Positions 1 to 12,424 are shown, numbered from the stretch's first letter. The stretch: 64,000 bases of DNA from Halicephalobus mephisto (GCA_009193035.1 SWDT01000058.1:372001-436000); one strand, 5' to 3'. Translations and numbers: made by a program. Notes: generated from the letters alone by a model not told the origin.

Positions 1-639
1 GAATTCACTTTGCTGTTTTTACTTTCCATAGGATTTAATTTTGTAATTTTTTATAGTTTTTAGAGAATTCTGAAAATAATCAAAGCATCTGTAATCTAGC
101 CGCGCCACAATTCTTCTAGATAGCAATCAGTAGTAAGAAAGACTAGCGAACTTCAGCATTTCTATTCAGAACATTATTTTGGAAGGCGATATTCACAAGG
201 AAACTGTAGACATTAAAAGTTATATCATTCAAAGAAAGGTAGTCAGAATTTAATTAATTTCACTCTAAAATCCAGAGCCTTAAATCTTAGAATTCCTCCT
301 ATGTTCATTCTAAAGATTAACCCGCGTTTCTGATGTAGGTTTCGGCAATTATGGGTTTCATTACCCTATTCAACAGATTTTTTGTAGAACTTTGACAGTA
401 ACTGTGCTAAACCTCCATATAAAAATGCAAAACGAACATAGAATAGCTCTCAAGTCCAACAGTAATTATACTTTTTATGGCATACAAGCTGTTTTCGAAA
501 GGAGCTTTTAGCTGACGTTTGACTATAGTAATTTGTGCATCAAAGATAATAACAAGTAACTTACTGTACTTGGTTAGAATTATTCTAAGAAATATCGTTG
601 TCTTTTACAGGATTTTCACACTAAATATTATTTGATTCC

Positions 640-754
640 ATTTTACCTGTCATATTTCCATATTCAATCTTCCGATATCAGTATTCAGTATAAACTGTAA
701 GATTACTTTTTAGTGTACGATTTTTAGAATTAGTCAACTCATCCATTTTCAAAT
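640..754 (+). promoter_or_regulatory. Proximal promoter of first Srv-like receptor gene
   Basis: The roughly 115 bases before the ATG at 755 are nearly the same as the bases before the third receptor gene (minus strand, 6713-6840). Shared blocks include CTTCCGATATCAGTATTCAG, GTAAGATTACTTTTTAGTGT and AGAATTAGTCAACTCATCC. The match stops being convincing further upstream. Bases 1-640 show no gene I can support. The similarity is seen directly; a regulatory role is inferred from its position. Confidence 0.45.
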
Positions 755-1848
755 ATGACTGTCAACCATTCTGTTGATAATTTTCTATGGATATTCGAGG
801 GTATTTTCGGCACTATTCATATAATGATGATTATTTTCCTCATTCAGAAAAGACGAAAGAGAGTAAAAGCTTACATGTCTCCATTCTATGTCATCTTCCT
901 CTCCATTAGTTTTGTTGATCTGATATATGTTATAAACGTAGGTAACTTCCTCTAGTTTTATAAGGAAACTTGGGAAAGGCTATATCGAACTAACCTTCAA
1001 ATTGTATTTTAGCACGACATAGGGATCAAACTAGCAAAGTATCCATTCTTCAGACCTTTCTTTATAGCTGATTCCTATTATCCTACGGCATTTTACTTCA
1101 TCTCAGCTTATACTTCATGTTTCGAAATCTGCGGCCACACAATTCTTTCGATCAATAGATATTATGTCATCAAAAACGCCAAGATAACCGGGGTGAAGTG
1201 GTCAAAACGAGTCAGGTGGATTCTCTATTCTCTCATATCATTTGGTCCGATAATAGTTAGTGGATTCCGATTATTTACTCCAGCTAAATACACCTACGAC
1301 GAAAAAGGAAACTTTTCTGTTGAGTACGTAAATCCAACAATTTCAAAGGTGTTTTTGCTTTGAGTTAAGGTAATTGAATAATAATTATTTTTAGATAAGA
1401 TGTTTTGTGAATATAAGTTTCTATACCATGAACTTCATTCCTTCTTTCATTGCTACAGTGCTGACCTGTGTAAATTTCCGGCGTTTGAGGAAATCCAAAT
1501 ATAAGGCAACCGTCACGGAAAGAGATGAACTCAAATTGATAGGTAAGATTATTTCTTCTAAATTAACCTAATTTGTCATTTACAGTACATGTAATATGCA
1601 TGTTCTTGCTTCTGGCAGGGAGATATGCTTACCAAATAACCCTCTTGATAGCCTCGTACACGAAGTCCATCAGTATTGTTACAGTAGCCCAGTTCTTTTT
1701 CCCTATTATTGCCAGCTTCTATGCTTTGATTGGTAGCTCCATGCTGTTGATAATTAGTAGTCAAGTCAGAAACGACTTTTTCGAATTTTATGGACCAAAA
1801 ATAAAGAAGATCTTCAATAATCCTACCATCACGAATGCTCATGAATAA
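755..1848 (+). CDS. Seven-TM chemoreceptor, Srv/Srg-superfamily-like (copy 1)
   Basis: Probably a nematode G-protein-coupled chemoreceptor of sensory-neuron membranes. Four exons: 755-937, 1013-1348, 1395-1542 and 1586-1848. Introns are 75, 46 and 43 nt, all GT-AG; splicing gives 309 aa. Exon 1 encodes TM1 and TM2 (FLWIFEGIFG, then SPFYVIFLSISFVDLIYVIN). Exon 2 carries TM3 ending in SINRYYVIKNA, an NRY where rhodopsins have DRY, followed by TM4. Exon 3 holds TM5 and the third intracellular loop. Exon 4 has TM6 and TM7 (GRYAYQITLLIASYTKS). The intron positions match the two minus-strand paralogs exactly, which fixes the boundaries. The Srv assignment comes from overall look and is tentative; another Srg-superfamily family is possible. 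No disabling change was seen. Confidence 0.85.
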
Positions 1849-3238
1849 TGAAGTATCTAAATTGACCGTCTGATATGATCTTCTGATTACAATGAGGAAG
1901 TATCTGCTAGTCTTTACCAAAGAAGTGAGTAATCACAGAAAGCGTTGAATTTCCTTTAAAGAACAGATTGTGGATATGGAAACATCAATTTTTCTTCACG
2001 AAAGTAAATGAGAAAAGTGATCAACGTGGAAATGTTGTTCTTAATAACATAACGGCGTTTACCTTACACAATTTCAAAAATTATCAATCTTCATTTAAGT
2101 TTGCATTAAATGTATATAAAGATTGGTAATTTATATGAAAGTAAGTCTGTATTCTCTAGATTTTGGAATCGATACCGCCGTATAATTCAGGGTGGATCTC
2201 GGTTTCATAGAACATTTCTAAATACTGTTGATTAATATTTTAGAATTTATTTCTAAAAAACTGCAGAAAGCTTTGAATTTTTCCAATAAAAGAATTAATT
2301 ACCCTTAGAGATGAATAAACATCATCTAGATGCGGATAATGAAATTTATATTTCCTTGTTCTCCAAGCTCAGAAACTTCATCATCCATGAATTTAGCACT
2401 GTCAAAACTAAAACTCAACATCCAATGCCTTGCTTTCTGGATCATTTACTAGCAGTATTTTCCTTATCACTTTGGACAATCACAATCAATAGTTTCTGCT
2501 ACTTTACCTTCTGATGAGGAACAATTCTGATGGGTTCATCCATAATAGTTTATAAACGATTATGAGAGTCTCAAATCAAGAAATCTACTCGCAACATGAT
2601 TACTTTAACGAATAAGCGGTGGAGAAGGTTCGTGAACTTCAGAAACTGCGATTCTGAATTTGAAAGCCAACTTCTAAGTGTAATTCCTGGTTTCCAAATC
2701 TCAAATATGATTACCTCGTTTTAAATGCTTTTTCTTCAATTATAAATATAACTATCTTTATGCCAAAGTTTCATATAAAAATTCAAGGTTTTGTTGATTC
2801 TAAAAATGGATCTATAAATTTTCTAAAGTTATAAAATTAAACTTAGATACTAATTTTATATAATAACAATATCAATCATGGAAGCTGAAGAGTGTAATTT
2901 CCATTTTTTATTTACACATTATAATTGTTTTATAACAAAAATAAAAAAGTAAAATAATTTAAAGAAACAAATATATAGAGCTATTAAAACATTATGTAAA
3001 GGACAAGTGTCACAATTTCAGTCATAAATAATATTGTTTCATATTAGTCGTTCTTTTCATCTGATTGTCGAAAAATTAAACTAAAAAACCACAGGAAAAT
3101 TATAATATTCATCTATTTTTCTCAACCAGATGAAGCTTCAATTTTTCTCTTCATTATCCGATTCTTTGCTGAAGTTTCATAGGCACTATCTCATAATCTA
3201 CGATCAGAAAATTGACCCAAGCAATCCATTTAAGTTTT
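1849..3238. other. Intergenic, no gene seen
   Basis: Between the convergent receptor genes. AT-rich, with only short unsupported frames, for example 2311-2514 with no homolog I recognise. No RNA gene or repeat stands out. Confidence 0.5.
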
Positions 3239-4328
3239 TTAGTAAATCTGAATATTTTTAGTGTTAGAATACCCAGGGATTTTCTTCAGTCCATAAAACT
3301 CAAAGAAATCATGTCTCACTTGACTGTTGATCACTAGCAATATGAAACTACTAATTAAGGAATAGAAGCTGGCAATAATGGGGAAAAAGAACTGGGCTAC
3401 TGTAAGAATGTTGATGGACTTCGTGTACGAGGCTATCAAGAGAGTTATTTGGTAGGCATATCTTCCTGCCAGAAGCAAAAACATGCAGACGGAGTGTACT
3501 GTAAAATTAGTATGAATTAATTCCGGAAAATACACTTACTAATCAATTTGAGTTCGTGTTTGTCGGTAGGAGTTATCTCATACTTAGATTGCTTTACATA
3601 TTGGTAATTCATGCTAGCTAGTACGGTAACAATTAGGGATGGAATAAAGTTTACAGTGTAGTAGCCTATATTCGCGTAAGAGCTGATCTAAAAATAATAA
3701 TTACACAATTACAGTGATCCGAAAGCCACCTTAGAGACGTTTGGATCTATATAGCTGATAGAAGGAACCCCCTCTTCGCTGTACTTGTATCTAGCTGGAG
3801 TGAAGAGTCGAAATACTGTGGTCGGCATTGGTGCAAGGAACAAGAGGAGATAGAAAATCCATCTGACTCGTTTGGACCACCTTGCTTTATTTATCTGGGC
3901 GTTCTTGATGACAAAGTACCTATTGATGGAGAGGATTGTGTGACCGCAAATCTCAAAAGATGAAGTATAAGCTGAGATGAAGTAAAATGCCGTAGGATAA
4001 TAGGAGTCCGATGTGTAAAAAGACCTGAGAGAGGGATATTTGGACAATTTAGCTCCGATGTCGTTCTGAAATGGAAAGTTAATTTAGTATATAATTTTAA
4101 AGCACCTTAACATATAACTCCTAAATATTAAAACGAATTACTCACGTTTATGACATATATTAGATCAAAAAGGCAGATCCAGAGGAAGATGACATAGAAT
4201 GGAGATGTGTAGACTTCTACTTGCTTTCTTCTTTTCTGAATGATGAAAATAATCATCATTATATGAATAGCGCCAAAAATACCCTCGAATATCCATAGAA
4301 AAGTATCAACAGAATAGTCTACTGGCAT
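3239..4328 (-). CDS. Seven-TM chemoreceptor, Srv/Srg-superfamily-like (copy 2)
   Basis: Paralog of the genes at 755 and 6712. Exons on the minus strand are 4328-4146, 4065-3730, 3687-3540 and 3498-3239; splicing gives 308 aa. The first three exons (183, 336 and 148 nt) have exactly the lengths of copy 1. The donors GTGAGT, GTGGCT and GTAAGT and the acceptors TTTCAG, TTTTAG and TTACAG are all in frame. TM3 ends SINRYFVIKNAQ, and the loop before TM5 contains RLFTPARYKYSEEG. The last exon has the conserved GRYAYQITLLIASYTKSIN block and a C-terminal tail of about 20 residues that differs from the paralogs. Its upstream region does not resemble the promoter shared by copies 1 and 3. It looks intact. 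Confidence 0.85.
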
Positions 4329-5587
4329 CCTTAAAAATGAAAAGAATGGCTAATTTTTAAAGATAGGATATTTGAAACAATCTAGCAGTTATTACGTAAA
4401 TACTAGTGTGAGAATAGTTGCTAATGGAGATAGTGGTAGTTTACACCGAACTTACTGAAACTTGATAAATATAACCTTCTAGGAATGACGAACGTTCTCA
4501 GAAAAATTCCAAAGAAGCATAATAAGTTAACATACTTTATTTTTGACATGCAAAGCCTTACAATTTGAATTCCACTTAATTACAGCAGAGTTACCAAGAT
4601 GTCAACAGAATTTTTGCTCAAAAATACCACTGCATTATTTGCTTTTTTTTCTAATTAACATTACATAAATTTAATATTCTTTTAGTAGTTTTATATAGCG
4701 AATTATTTAGAACTATGTTGATATCAAAATATTTAAAAAACAATTGAAAATTGTACAATTATAGTTGATTTAAAAAAGGAAATGTCAACTAGTCGTTTTC
4801 GAACGGAAGCACTATTGTTATGAAACAACACCAGATCTGCATAATTACTTTCTAGCCAATCTACGTCTTTCCTGGAATTTATGAGTTTTAATGACTCTTG
4901 ATTTTCTATAAGCTAGGAAAAATGAAAAAATCACTTTTCATCAAAAGCAGTAGAAAACAAAATGTTTCTCGTAGTAGTCCGAGAGAATACATACAAATTT
5001 GTACTGATACATCATCTAATAAGAAAATAAAGTATCTGATATTAAGCTCCCAAGCATGCTGAATTAATGGATGATGAAATTTTGCAGCTCATGAGCCGAG
5101 TAAAAATGTAGATATGATTATCCTATTCCAAATGTTTTTTGTTCAATTCTAACAGTAACTAACTCTCATTGAAAAAATGCAAAATTTCCTATAACTTTTT
5201 TAAAAATATTAATCTACAATATTTAAACATATTCTTTGAAATAAAGGCCTATATTGCATTTTTGACAACCCAAATTCCAAGATCTGGAAAATGTGAATTT
5301 AATTTTTTATTTAAATATAAAAATACATTCTTTTGTAGGCATTCAATATATAGCTCACTGTGAACTAACTGTACAAAATAATTTCACAAAATTGTCACAC
5401 TTATATATGCAACATGAGCACTCTCTCTCCATTGATTAATTCTTTCAATTCTCGGGCTGAAAATTGGCATGATTTCGTATTTATATTCATTGGCTCTTCC
5501 TTAAAAGAGGTCTGATATATCTTCCAGTGCTTTATGTTTTGCTGAGATCAAATAAACACTACCCAATTCTATAATTGAAAGATTGTC
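4329..5587. other. Intergenic, no gene seen
   Basis: Space between receptor copies 2 and 3. AT-rich with short random frames; nothing supportable was found on either strand. Confidence 0.5.
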
Positions 5588-6712
5588 TTAGGCGGTTTGT
5601 CTAGACATGTCAGTAGCACTGACCATTATTTGGAGAGAAGTTACACGAAATTTGTCAAACTTCAGTCCATAAAATTCGAGGAAGTCATTTCTGACTTGAC
5701 TGCTGATAGCCAACAGCATAGAACTGCCGATCAAAGCATAGAAGCTAGCGATTACCGGGATAAATAACTGGGCTGTAATAATAATATTGATGGACTTCGT
5801 GTACGAAGCTATTAAAAGAGTTATTTGGTAAGCATATCTTCCTACTAGAAGCAAGAACATACAAATTGAATGTACTGTAAATAACAAATTAGGTTAATTT
5901 AGAAGAAATAATCTTACTTATCAATTTGAGTTCATGTCTTTCTGTAACAGTCGTCTTATATTTGGATTTTCTTAAACGTCGGAAATTTATACAAGTCAGT
6001 ACTGTAGCGATTAAAGAAGGAATAAAGTTCACGGTATAGTAGCCTAGATTTGTAAAAACACTTATCTGAAAGATAATGATTATCCAAGTACATTAGTCTA
6101 GAAAAAGATACTTGAGAAACGATCGGGTCCACATAGTTTATAGAAATATCTCCGTCTTCACTGTATTTATACTTGACTGGAGTAAACAATCGAAACACTG
6201 TAGTCGGCATTGGTCCAAGGAACATGAGAACATAGAAACTCCATTTAACCTTTCCTGACCATCTTGTTCTGTTTATTTGGGCATTTTTAATGGCATAATA
6301 TCTATTGATGGAAATAATTGTATGACCACAAATTTCGAAACATGCAGTATAAGCTGTGATGAAGTAAATTGCAGTTGGAAAATAGGAATCAGCTAGATAA
6401 AAAGGCTTGAGGAAGGGATATTTAGCAAGTTTGGTCACGATACTATTCTGAAACAGATTCATAAAGTAAATTTGATGTATAGTTTTAGAAAAGCTTGTCA
6501 CATAATTCGTAAATGTCCAAAAACTTTACATTTATCACATTTATCAGATCAACAAAACTAATGGAGAGGAAGATGGCATAGAATGGAGACATGTAGATTT
6601 CTACTTTCTTTCTTCTTTTCTGAATCAGGAAAATAATCATGAGGATGTGAATAGCGCCAAAAATGCCCTCGAATACCCACAGAAAGGCGTCTTCAGAATC
6701 ATTTACAGCCAT
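5588..6712 (-). CDS. Seven-TM chemoreceptor, Srv/Srg-superfamily-like (copy 3)
   Basis: Paralog of the two preceding receptors. Minus-strand exons are 6712-6530, 6447-6112, 6065-5918 and 5874-5588; splicing gives 317 aa. Exon lengths 183, 336 and 148 repeat those of copies 1 and 2. Exon 1 is TM1 and TM2; exon 2 has ICGHTIISINRYYAIKNAQ at the end of TM3; exon 3 is TM5 plus a basic loop (NFRRLRKSKYK); exon 4 carries TM6 and TM7 and a tail of about 15 residues not shared with the others. The third intracellular loop is closest to copy 1, and the promoter is also shared with copy 1, so copies 1 and 3 look like the closest pair. No frameshift or stop was seen. Confidence 0.85.
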
Positions 6713-6845
6713 GTTTGGAAATGGATGAGTTGACTAATTCTAAAAATTGGACACTAAAAAGTAATCTTACAGCTTATACTGAATACTGATATCGGAAGGT
6801 TGGATTTAGAAATAATGACAGGTTAAATGAAGTCAAATGATTTTT
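6713..6845 (-). promoter_or_regulatory. Proximal promoter of third Srv-like receptor gene
   Basis: Read on the minus strand, this matches the upstream region of the receptor at 755 for about 125 bases with few mismatches, including GATATCAGTATTCAGTATAA and AGAATTAGTCAACTCATCC. Conservation is uninterrupted up to the ATG, so there is probably little 5' leader beyond this block. Confidence 0.45.
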
Positions 6846-8487
6846 GATAGAGAAAAGTATAAAGAGTAACACTGTTTCTTAGAAAAATGGCAACGAAGCA
6901 GGGCAAATTATAATCTTTTATCCTTGACATATAAATTACTATAACATGACTTCTAATACAAGCTTCTTTTTGGTAACTTTTGGTTTTATAGGAAAGCGTG
7001 ACTACTCTTAGATTTCAGTAAATATAATTTAAAACATGATAATTACACCTGTAGATTCTGAATTTGCAACTAGATTTTAGAAGAAACTATTCAGAACTTA
7101 GGTATGAAAAATTCTAGGTTCGGGATTTAGGATTCCCCATCTTTGTTGATTAAAGTTTATCTGATTTCGCTCTTTGAGTAATATGTAATTTTCAAAATCT
7201 GTAATTTTTTTTGAAGACCGGCTTCGAAAATGATATGCTAAGAAGCGATTCTAAAGTTCACTAACCTTCCTTGCCGCTAATTATTGTTTACTTAAATTAT
7301 GCTACGACCAGATTGTGAATTTCTTGATGAACTTTAAAGTTTTACGTATACCACAAAAATATTAAAGTTAAATCCTCTGAAAATCACGAGAAAAATGGAT
7401 TCTGATAGCCATTTCAGGAAATACAAAATTTTCGAGTATTAAATTATTCAATGGAAAGGTGAAATATTAAATACGGGATATTTGAGCTTACCAAGTTGAT
7501 TATTAATGGAATTTTTAATATAAAAACGAAGGATGAAGGTATTAATAGGTTTATAATTAAAAATTGGAAATAAATACAAACAAGAAATCACGTATAAAAT
7601 CTTTGGATGTAAAAAGTTCAAAATATTAGTTTCTTTATGAGTTTATTGAGAATATCATTATACTGTTATTCTAACATAGTTAACGTCATTGTTGTGAGAT
7701 TCCCACATAATCTTACAACTAAATTATTAATGCAATTTTAAAATTTTTCATACAAAACCTCAGAATTGACATTTCTACTTTTAGTATTTTCTATCTCCAA
7801 ATTTCCGTTTTTTAATTGTATCCTTTATCCTGATTTGAAACATTTATCACCAATAATTTCAGGATCCTTAAAATTATGGTCTGTACTTTACTTCCATGTT
7901 AAATAATTTCTTAATTAATGAAACATTCTTAGTTGTCCTTGCGATAATCGTCAGTTTCTCTGGTTTGATAAAAATAGATAAGAAATCATGTCACTTTTTT
8001 TAGCTTTCCAAGTTTAATTTTCTGACAGCTGAAAAAAGAACCAAGTTAGAGATACTGTTGTTGACAACTAAAATGTAACATTTGAAATTTATCTAACATT
8101 TTAACAAATTTATATATTTATATATTTATTTGTTGAAATTAATTAATTTTTCACTTTCTATTAAAAATCACAAAGTTTAAATGAATAAAACATTTAACTT
8201 ACACTCTTCGGATTTTGTAGTAACATTATAACATTAAATCTAGATGGTAATTTGGTATAAAAGACTTGTATATTTCGGCTGATTGTTTACGAAATCGATT
8301 TTAAGAATTTTTGTAACTTTTAACATAAAAATTAGGCTTAGAGGATATATCTCCAAAAACACTAAAACATACTGACTTTGAATTGGAGTATTTCCAATTT
8401 ACAACTACTTTTATTTCTATTTTACTGATCTTGGGATTTCTAAGGTTCATAATCTAATGAAAATTCATGTGAACTTAGTTTAGTTTC
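6846..8487. other. Intergenic, no gene seen
   Basis: AT-rich, with no frame having coding character and no repeat that I recognise. Confidence 0.5.
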
Positions 8488-8676
8488 ATGAAGGAAATGC
8501 AAACTCAAAACTTAAATAACCAGAGTTTTCTGATGTCTCTTATACCTTATTTAGGAGTTTTATCTTTGTTCAATATTGATGGAGCAATTTTATCCATTAT
8601 GATCATTCGGAAACCACTAAGAGCTTCTAGATTGTTCTTTATACTTTTGGAATACTTTTGCAATTTATTAATCTGA
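8488..8676 (+). pseudogene. Possible orphan first exon or receptor fragment (62 codons)
   Basis: An ATG-started frame with one hydrophobic stretch followed by a basic patch (LGVLSLFNIDGAILSIMIIR, then KPLRASR). That is the look of a TM1 and first loop from a nematode chemoreceptor. No second exon with an in-frame acceptor was found nearby. It could be a gene fragment or chance; function is unknown. Confidence 0.2.
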
Positions 8677-9038
8677 CATAGGAACTGTTGAAAATGTCTA
8701 AGTAATTCAATTAAGATCAGCCTCCAAATCCCCAAAACCTCATATCTGTCGATTCCTTATATTTACTAAAAGATGTCAACTTGACACCTAATGACTCATT
8801 CAAGTTTTCCTGATTTCGCTTTTGCAAACATTGAAATCATACAAGGTATGAGTATTGCATTCACAACAATGGATTCATGTTCAACAACCAAGGAAAACAA
8901 ATTTATAAATAAAAAAGGAAATCTGCATTGAAAAATCATTTTTTTCGTTTCCCTACTTTCGAAATAAGGTTATCATCGAGCGAAATTACAGCTGGTGGTT
9001 TTTAATCGGAGGAAAAATAATAATTGTGATTTTAGACG

Positions 9039-9200
9039 ATGGCAGATTTGGCAGACATGGCCCAAGCAGTTTTGGCTGTTCTTCTGATCATCATCAATAT
9101 CATCAACCTGATTCTAGCAGCAGTCGCTGTCTATGATGCAAAATATGAGTATAATTTCATAAGAGACATGAATTCGTATTTCTTTGGGTTTGGAAAATAA
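9039..9200 (+). CDS. Single-pass membrane microprotein, family 'a' (module 1)
   Basis: A 53 aa protein that I do not recognise. The ATG at 9039 follows a TTTTAG acceptor by three bases (TTTTAG-ACG-ATG), so the message is probably trans-spliced and the start is well fixed. Residues about 9-31 are one hydrophobic span (VLAVLLIIINIINLILAA). A polar aromatic tail follows: A-V-Y-D-x-K-Y-x-Y-x-F-x-R-D at residues 30-43. The same arrangement recurs at 12193 and 16387, and more loosely at 20054. There is no intron, and no N-terminal signal apart from the membrane span. The 'b' microprotein of the module starts 373 nt downstream on the same strand. No function is assigned. Confidence 0.7.
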   Translation: MADLADMAQAVLAVLLIIINIINLILAAVAVYDAKYEYNFIRDMNSYFFGFGK

Positions 9201-9232
9201 ACCATCATTTTTCGACTTGAAAACCTAACTAA

Positions 9233-9248
9233 ATGGTAGTAATACCAT
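9233..9248 (+). ncRNA. Conserved hairpin downstream of 'a' gene, module 1
   Basis: ATGGTA-GTAA-TACCAT: a perfect 6-bp stem with a 4-nt loop, 33 nt after the stop. It is preceded by TGAAAACCTAACTAA, which recurs in the other modules. Stem bases change between modules while pairing is mostly kept, which suggests an RNA element in the 3' UTR or in the a-b spacer. Confidence 0.4.
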
Positions 9249-9573
9249 TGATATATTTGTTATTTTGTTTAGGATTTTACGTGTTGGGGTGTTTTATAAC
9301 GGTATTAAATTACAGCATAATTTAAAAATTTTATGTCGTCCAACTTTGGTCCAAATATGAATAATAATTCTATCATAATTAACTCTATTTTTATTAGTTT
9401 CTTAATGCTTTTTTCGTCTTTATAGCTGAAAATGTCCTGAATCTTTCTTTCTAATAACATAAAAGTAATCATAACAGCTCAGAAACGACCAAGAATGACT
9501 TGGAGAAAAATTATACAATCATTCATGTTGAGGCCAAAGTTGAACAACGTATTTTTAAAGCATTTTTAGAACA

Positions 9574-9801
9574 ATGATCATCAAAACGGCTGCTATCGGA
9601 CTTCAATGCCTTCTACTGTTGATTTCCATCATCACTCTGGGATTATTAATCGCTGCGGTAGTTTATGGATCTCAAGCCACCAATTGCTTGGAAGGTTTGG
9701 ATTACTTAATTCCTAAAAACCTAATTTGTGATGTTTTAGATATCAAACGCACAAATTTTTTGGGACCTTCTAGTAGCTGCGATTTTATAAGACTATATTA
9801 A
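9574..9801 (+). CDS. Single-pass membrane microprotein with two cysteines, family 'b' (module 1)
   Basis: Exon 1 is 9574-9694 (121 nt), then a 45-nt GT...TTTTAG intron (9695-9739), then exon 2 at 9740-9801; 60 aa when spliced. The intron is a multiple of three with no stop, so the unspliced frame also reads through (75 aa). Comparison with modules 2 and 3 shows that the spliced form is the conserved one. A hydrophobic span occupies residues about 7-31, followed by Cys38 and Cys54. The tail motif S-S-C-D-F-I-R recurs in module 3. The ATG lies four bases after TTTTTAG, a likely trans-splice acceptor. A poly(A) signal AATAAA is at 9900-9905. I do not recognise the family; a disulfide between the two cysteines outside the cell is an inference. 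Confidence 0.7.
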   Translation: MIIKTAAIGLQCLLLLISIITLGLLIAAVVYGSQATNCLEGLDYLIPKNLICDVLDIKRTNFLGPSSSCDFIRLY

Positions 9802-12180
9802 ATCCGGTAAAATCAGAAGAAGTGGTGCAGAATATGATGATTGAGTGACTTTTTTAATGTTTTGTCGTCATTTCAAAAAAGCAATATATGTTGAAAACAA
9901 ATAAAGGAAAGATATTGTTTTAATTAGTGATCTGTATACGATTAACAAAACATACAGTCTAATAAATTAAATCGGAAATGCATTCCCCCTTTATTCTAAT
10001 TTGATTAACAACTTTTTTTCGGTTTTTGTTAAGAACTCCCTCAGATCAATTTCTTAAGCAAAAAACTGAGTTATTCTGAATCAAGGTTGATTTCTCACAA
10101 GTGCTAGATATCATTCTTATTTTCCCCAACTCAATTTTATTTTCCATGTCAACATTGAAAATTAGTTTTTCTGGAAGTTAGTAATGATACTAAAGATGTC
10201 AATGTTGTTAAAACCTCAGCCAAGATTACAACTGGCTCGGCAATTGGCATTTCAAAGCGAGACTAAATATTATAAGTAAATTTTTAAACATCATGAACAC
10301 AATTTCATTAATTTGTTACTCAATTATATAATTAAAGAGTTCGAAATCCTCCAAATATATTGACAGTTTATGATCCATCATAGTTTGTATGCAACATGCA
10401 AAACTCAAAAAACCTTAATTCAATAGGTTAGCATTATTTTAGGATTTTTTCTACATCCAATCAATCGTTTTTATTCAGTGTTGTAAGGTGTTAAAAAATT
10501 ATAGGCATATTATCAGTCAATAGTCTTCATTAGCGAGACTCTTAATTTTAATTGCACCATCAATCAGCGACTAAGGAGAGAAGTTTATTTGCAAGAGAAT
10601 TTAAAGATTCATTTACAAGAATTTGGTGATTATGTTCATAAAAATCACATAAGCGATTTGGGTTCATCATTCATTTTATGGGAAAACCAACAAGAGGAAT
10701 AAAGGCTTACTAGGAGATCCAAAGTGACAAGAATATCAAGTTTGTGAAATCTCTATGATGATTATTAACAGTGGGTTAATAATAATTTTCTGAAAATGAA
10801 TAAAACAATATTTTTAATAGCATACAACGTTGGTCGAGATCTTTTAAAACATAAAAAGTCACTCAAATTTGTAGGGTTAACATAAAGTAGATATTAACAA
10901 TATATTAACTACAAGACTAATTTCTGTATTTTACAATTTTGAAATGTAAATGAGTTAATGTGCTAATATAGTTAGTGAACTAAATGAAACTGTTAGAATT
11001 TGAACAGTTCTGTTAAATTCTTGTACGGAATGCATTCAAAATCACTCTATTCTACTTGGGACGAATTTAATTCAAAGAACAACTCAATGAGACAGTTGAA
11101 ATTTCAGACTCTAATAATAAGAAATTTGTTAAATACTGATATCCAAGTTAGGGATTGACAGGAAAACAGAGTATCAAGAAAAAGCACATTCTGGGAATGC
11201 ATTGCAGAGTTCATATTATCCAATTCATTTTTAATGCCATAGGATAAATAAGTCACGATAGAACTTCATAATGGTTAAGAGTTCTTGTTTTTAAAATAAT
11301 TAAAATCATAATAGAATTTACAGATACAAATTGAGATATAGCGAGCATGTCAGAAGGTCACGCAATGCTGGTTTAAAGATTTAAAAGATATAGTATTTAT
11401 CAATTTTCTCTCTTTTGTGGATTTCTTCATATTGGATGTTATTATACTTGATATGCAAACTTTTGTGAACTAAAGTTGTTATTTCGAACAACCTGAAAGA
11501 ATGATGTAAAAAACTAAACAAGTCAGATTTTAGAGCTGATACATAAACTCAAGGAAACTGTAAGATATTTCGAAAATACTGCATTGAATTTTATTAACTT
11601 TACTCCAAATTGTAAGCCACTATGGCCAGAAAACAATGTTTGGAGTATTCCGTATAATTTCTCCTGCTGAACTAGAGCAGAATCATTAATAGCTGTGAAT
11701 ATCTTTATTGATTGGGAACTTTTTTACGATCATTTTGATACCGGAATTACGTTATCTACACCACTAATTTCCTTTGTACTATCTTTATTATTTTTAACAT
11801 AAGCGATTAAACTTATACTGCGTCTAAGGTTTGCTAAGTTTACTACGGTTGAACATACTTATGTACAACAGTCCTACAAAATGCTCAGCTTTATGTACTA
11901 ACTTTTGTAAACTACATCATCTTCTTCTACCATAAATAAACTTTCGACTTCAAATATAGTAATTTCCCCAACGTTTCCTACTTTGAATTTTATCATTATT
12001 CAAATCAAAGAAGGTGTGGCTTCCAAACCTACGCAATAATGAACTTTTGCCTTGGCGCCAGAAAAATTAGATAAAAAGAGACAGTAACATTAAAAAGTCA
12101 TTTTCATCGTTTTTAGAATTCAGTTTTCTTCGTAGCGCGCCAACAAATGTTGGATTTTTGTGAAGAAAAATAATGGTTTT
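9802..12180. other. Intergenic between modules 1 and 2
   Basis: Contains the AATAAA of module 1 (9900-9905), then AT-rich DNA with no supportable frame, RNA or repeat. Confidence 0.5.
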
Positions 12181-12192
12181 AATTTTAGAAGG

Positions 12193-12363
12193 ATGGCAGC
12201 TGCAGTAGATGTAATCCAGATAATTTTAGCTGTTCTCCTGATCGTTGTCAACTTCATTAACATTATTATAGCATCGGTCGCTGTTCATGAATCTAAATAT
12301 ATATATGACTTCGCGAAGGACTATTTTGGAGTAATCATGAAAATAATTTCACAAATTCCGTGA
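12193..12363 (+). CDS. Single-pass membrane microprotein, family 'a' (module 2)
   Basis: A 56 aa protein of the same family as that at 9039. I chose the ATG at 12193, four bases after the acceptor TTTTAG (12183-12188); the in-frame ATG at 12160 lies upstream of that acceptor and so would not be in the mature message. The hydrophobic span is residues about 9-31 (IILAVLLIVVNFINIIIAS). The tail is A-V-H-E-x-K-Y-x-Y-x-F-x-K-D, followed by a longer, more hydrophobic end than in module 1. The bases before the acceptor (GAAAAATAATGGTTTTAATT) resemble those before the 'a' genes of modules 1 and 3. Function unknown. Confidence 0.7.
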   Translation: MAAAVDVIQIILAVLLIVVNFINIIIASVAVHESKYIYDFAKDYFGVIMKIISQIP

Positions 12364-12408
12364 TCGAGAAATCAATAAAGTTTTTTTTAATTTTGAAAAC
12401 CTAATTAA

Positions 12409-12424
12409 ATGGTAACTGTGCCAT
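12409..12424 (+). ncRNA. Conserved hairpin downstream of 'a' gene, module 2
   Basis: ATGGTA-ACTG-TGCCAT: a 6-bp stem with one G-U pair and a 4-nt loop, 46 nt after the stop and preceded by TGAAAACCTAATTAA. Same position and loop length as in module 1 with a changed loop; the T-A pair of module 1 is a T-G pair here. Confidence 0.4.

Noticed and set aside
1576..1920. Minus-strand frame of 114 codons
   Set aside because: Antisense of the last exon of receptor copy 1, whose sense frame is conserved in three paralogs.
9574..9801. Unspliced 75-codon reading of the module 1 'b' gene
   Set aside because: The middle 15 codons do not align with other modules and are bounded by GT and TTTTAG at the shared splice point.
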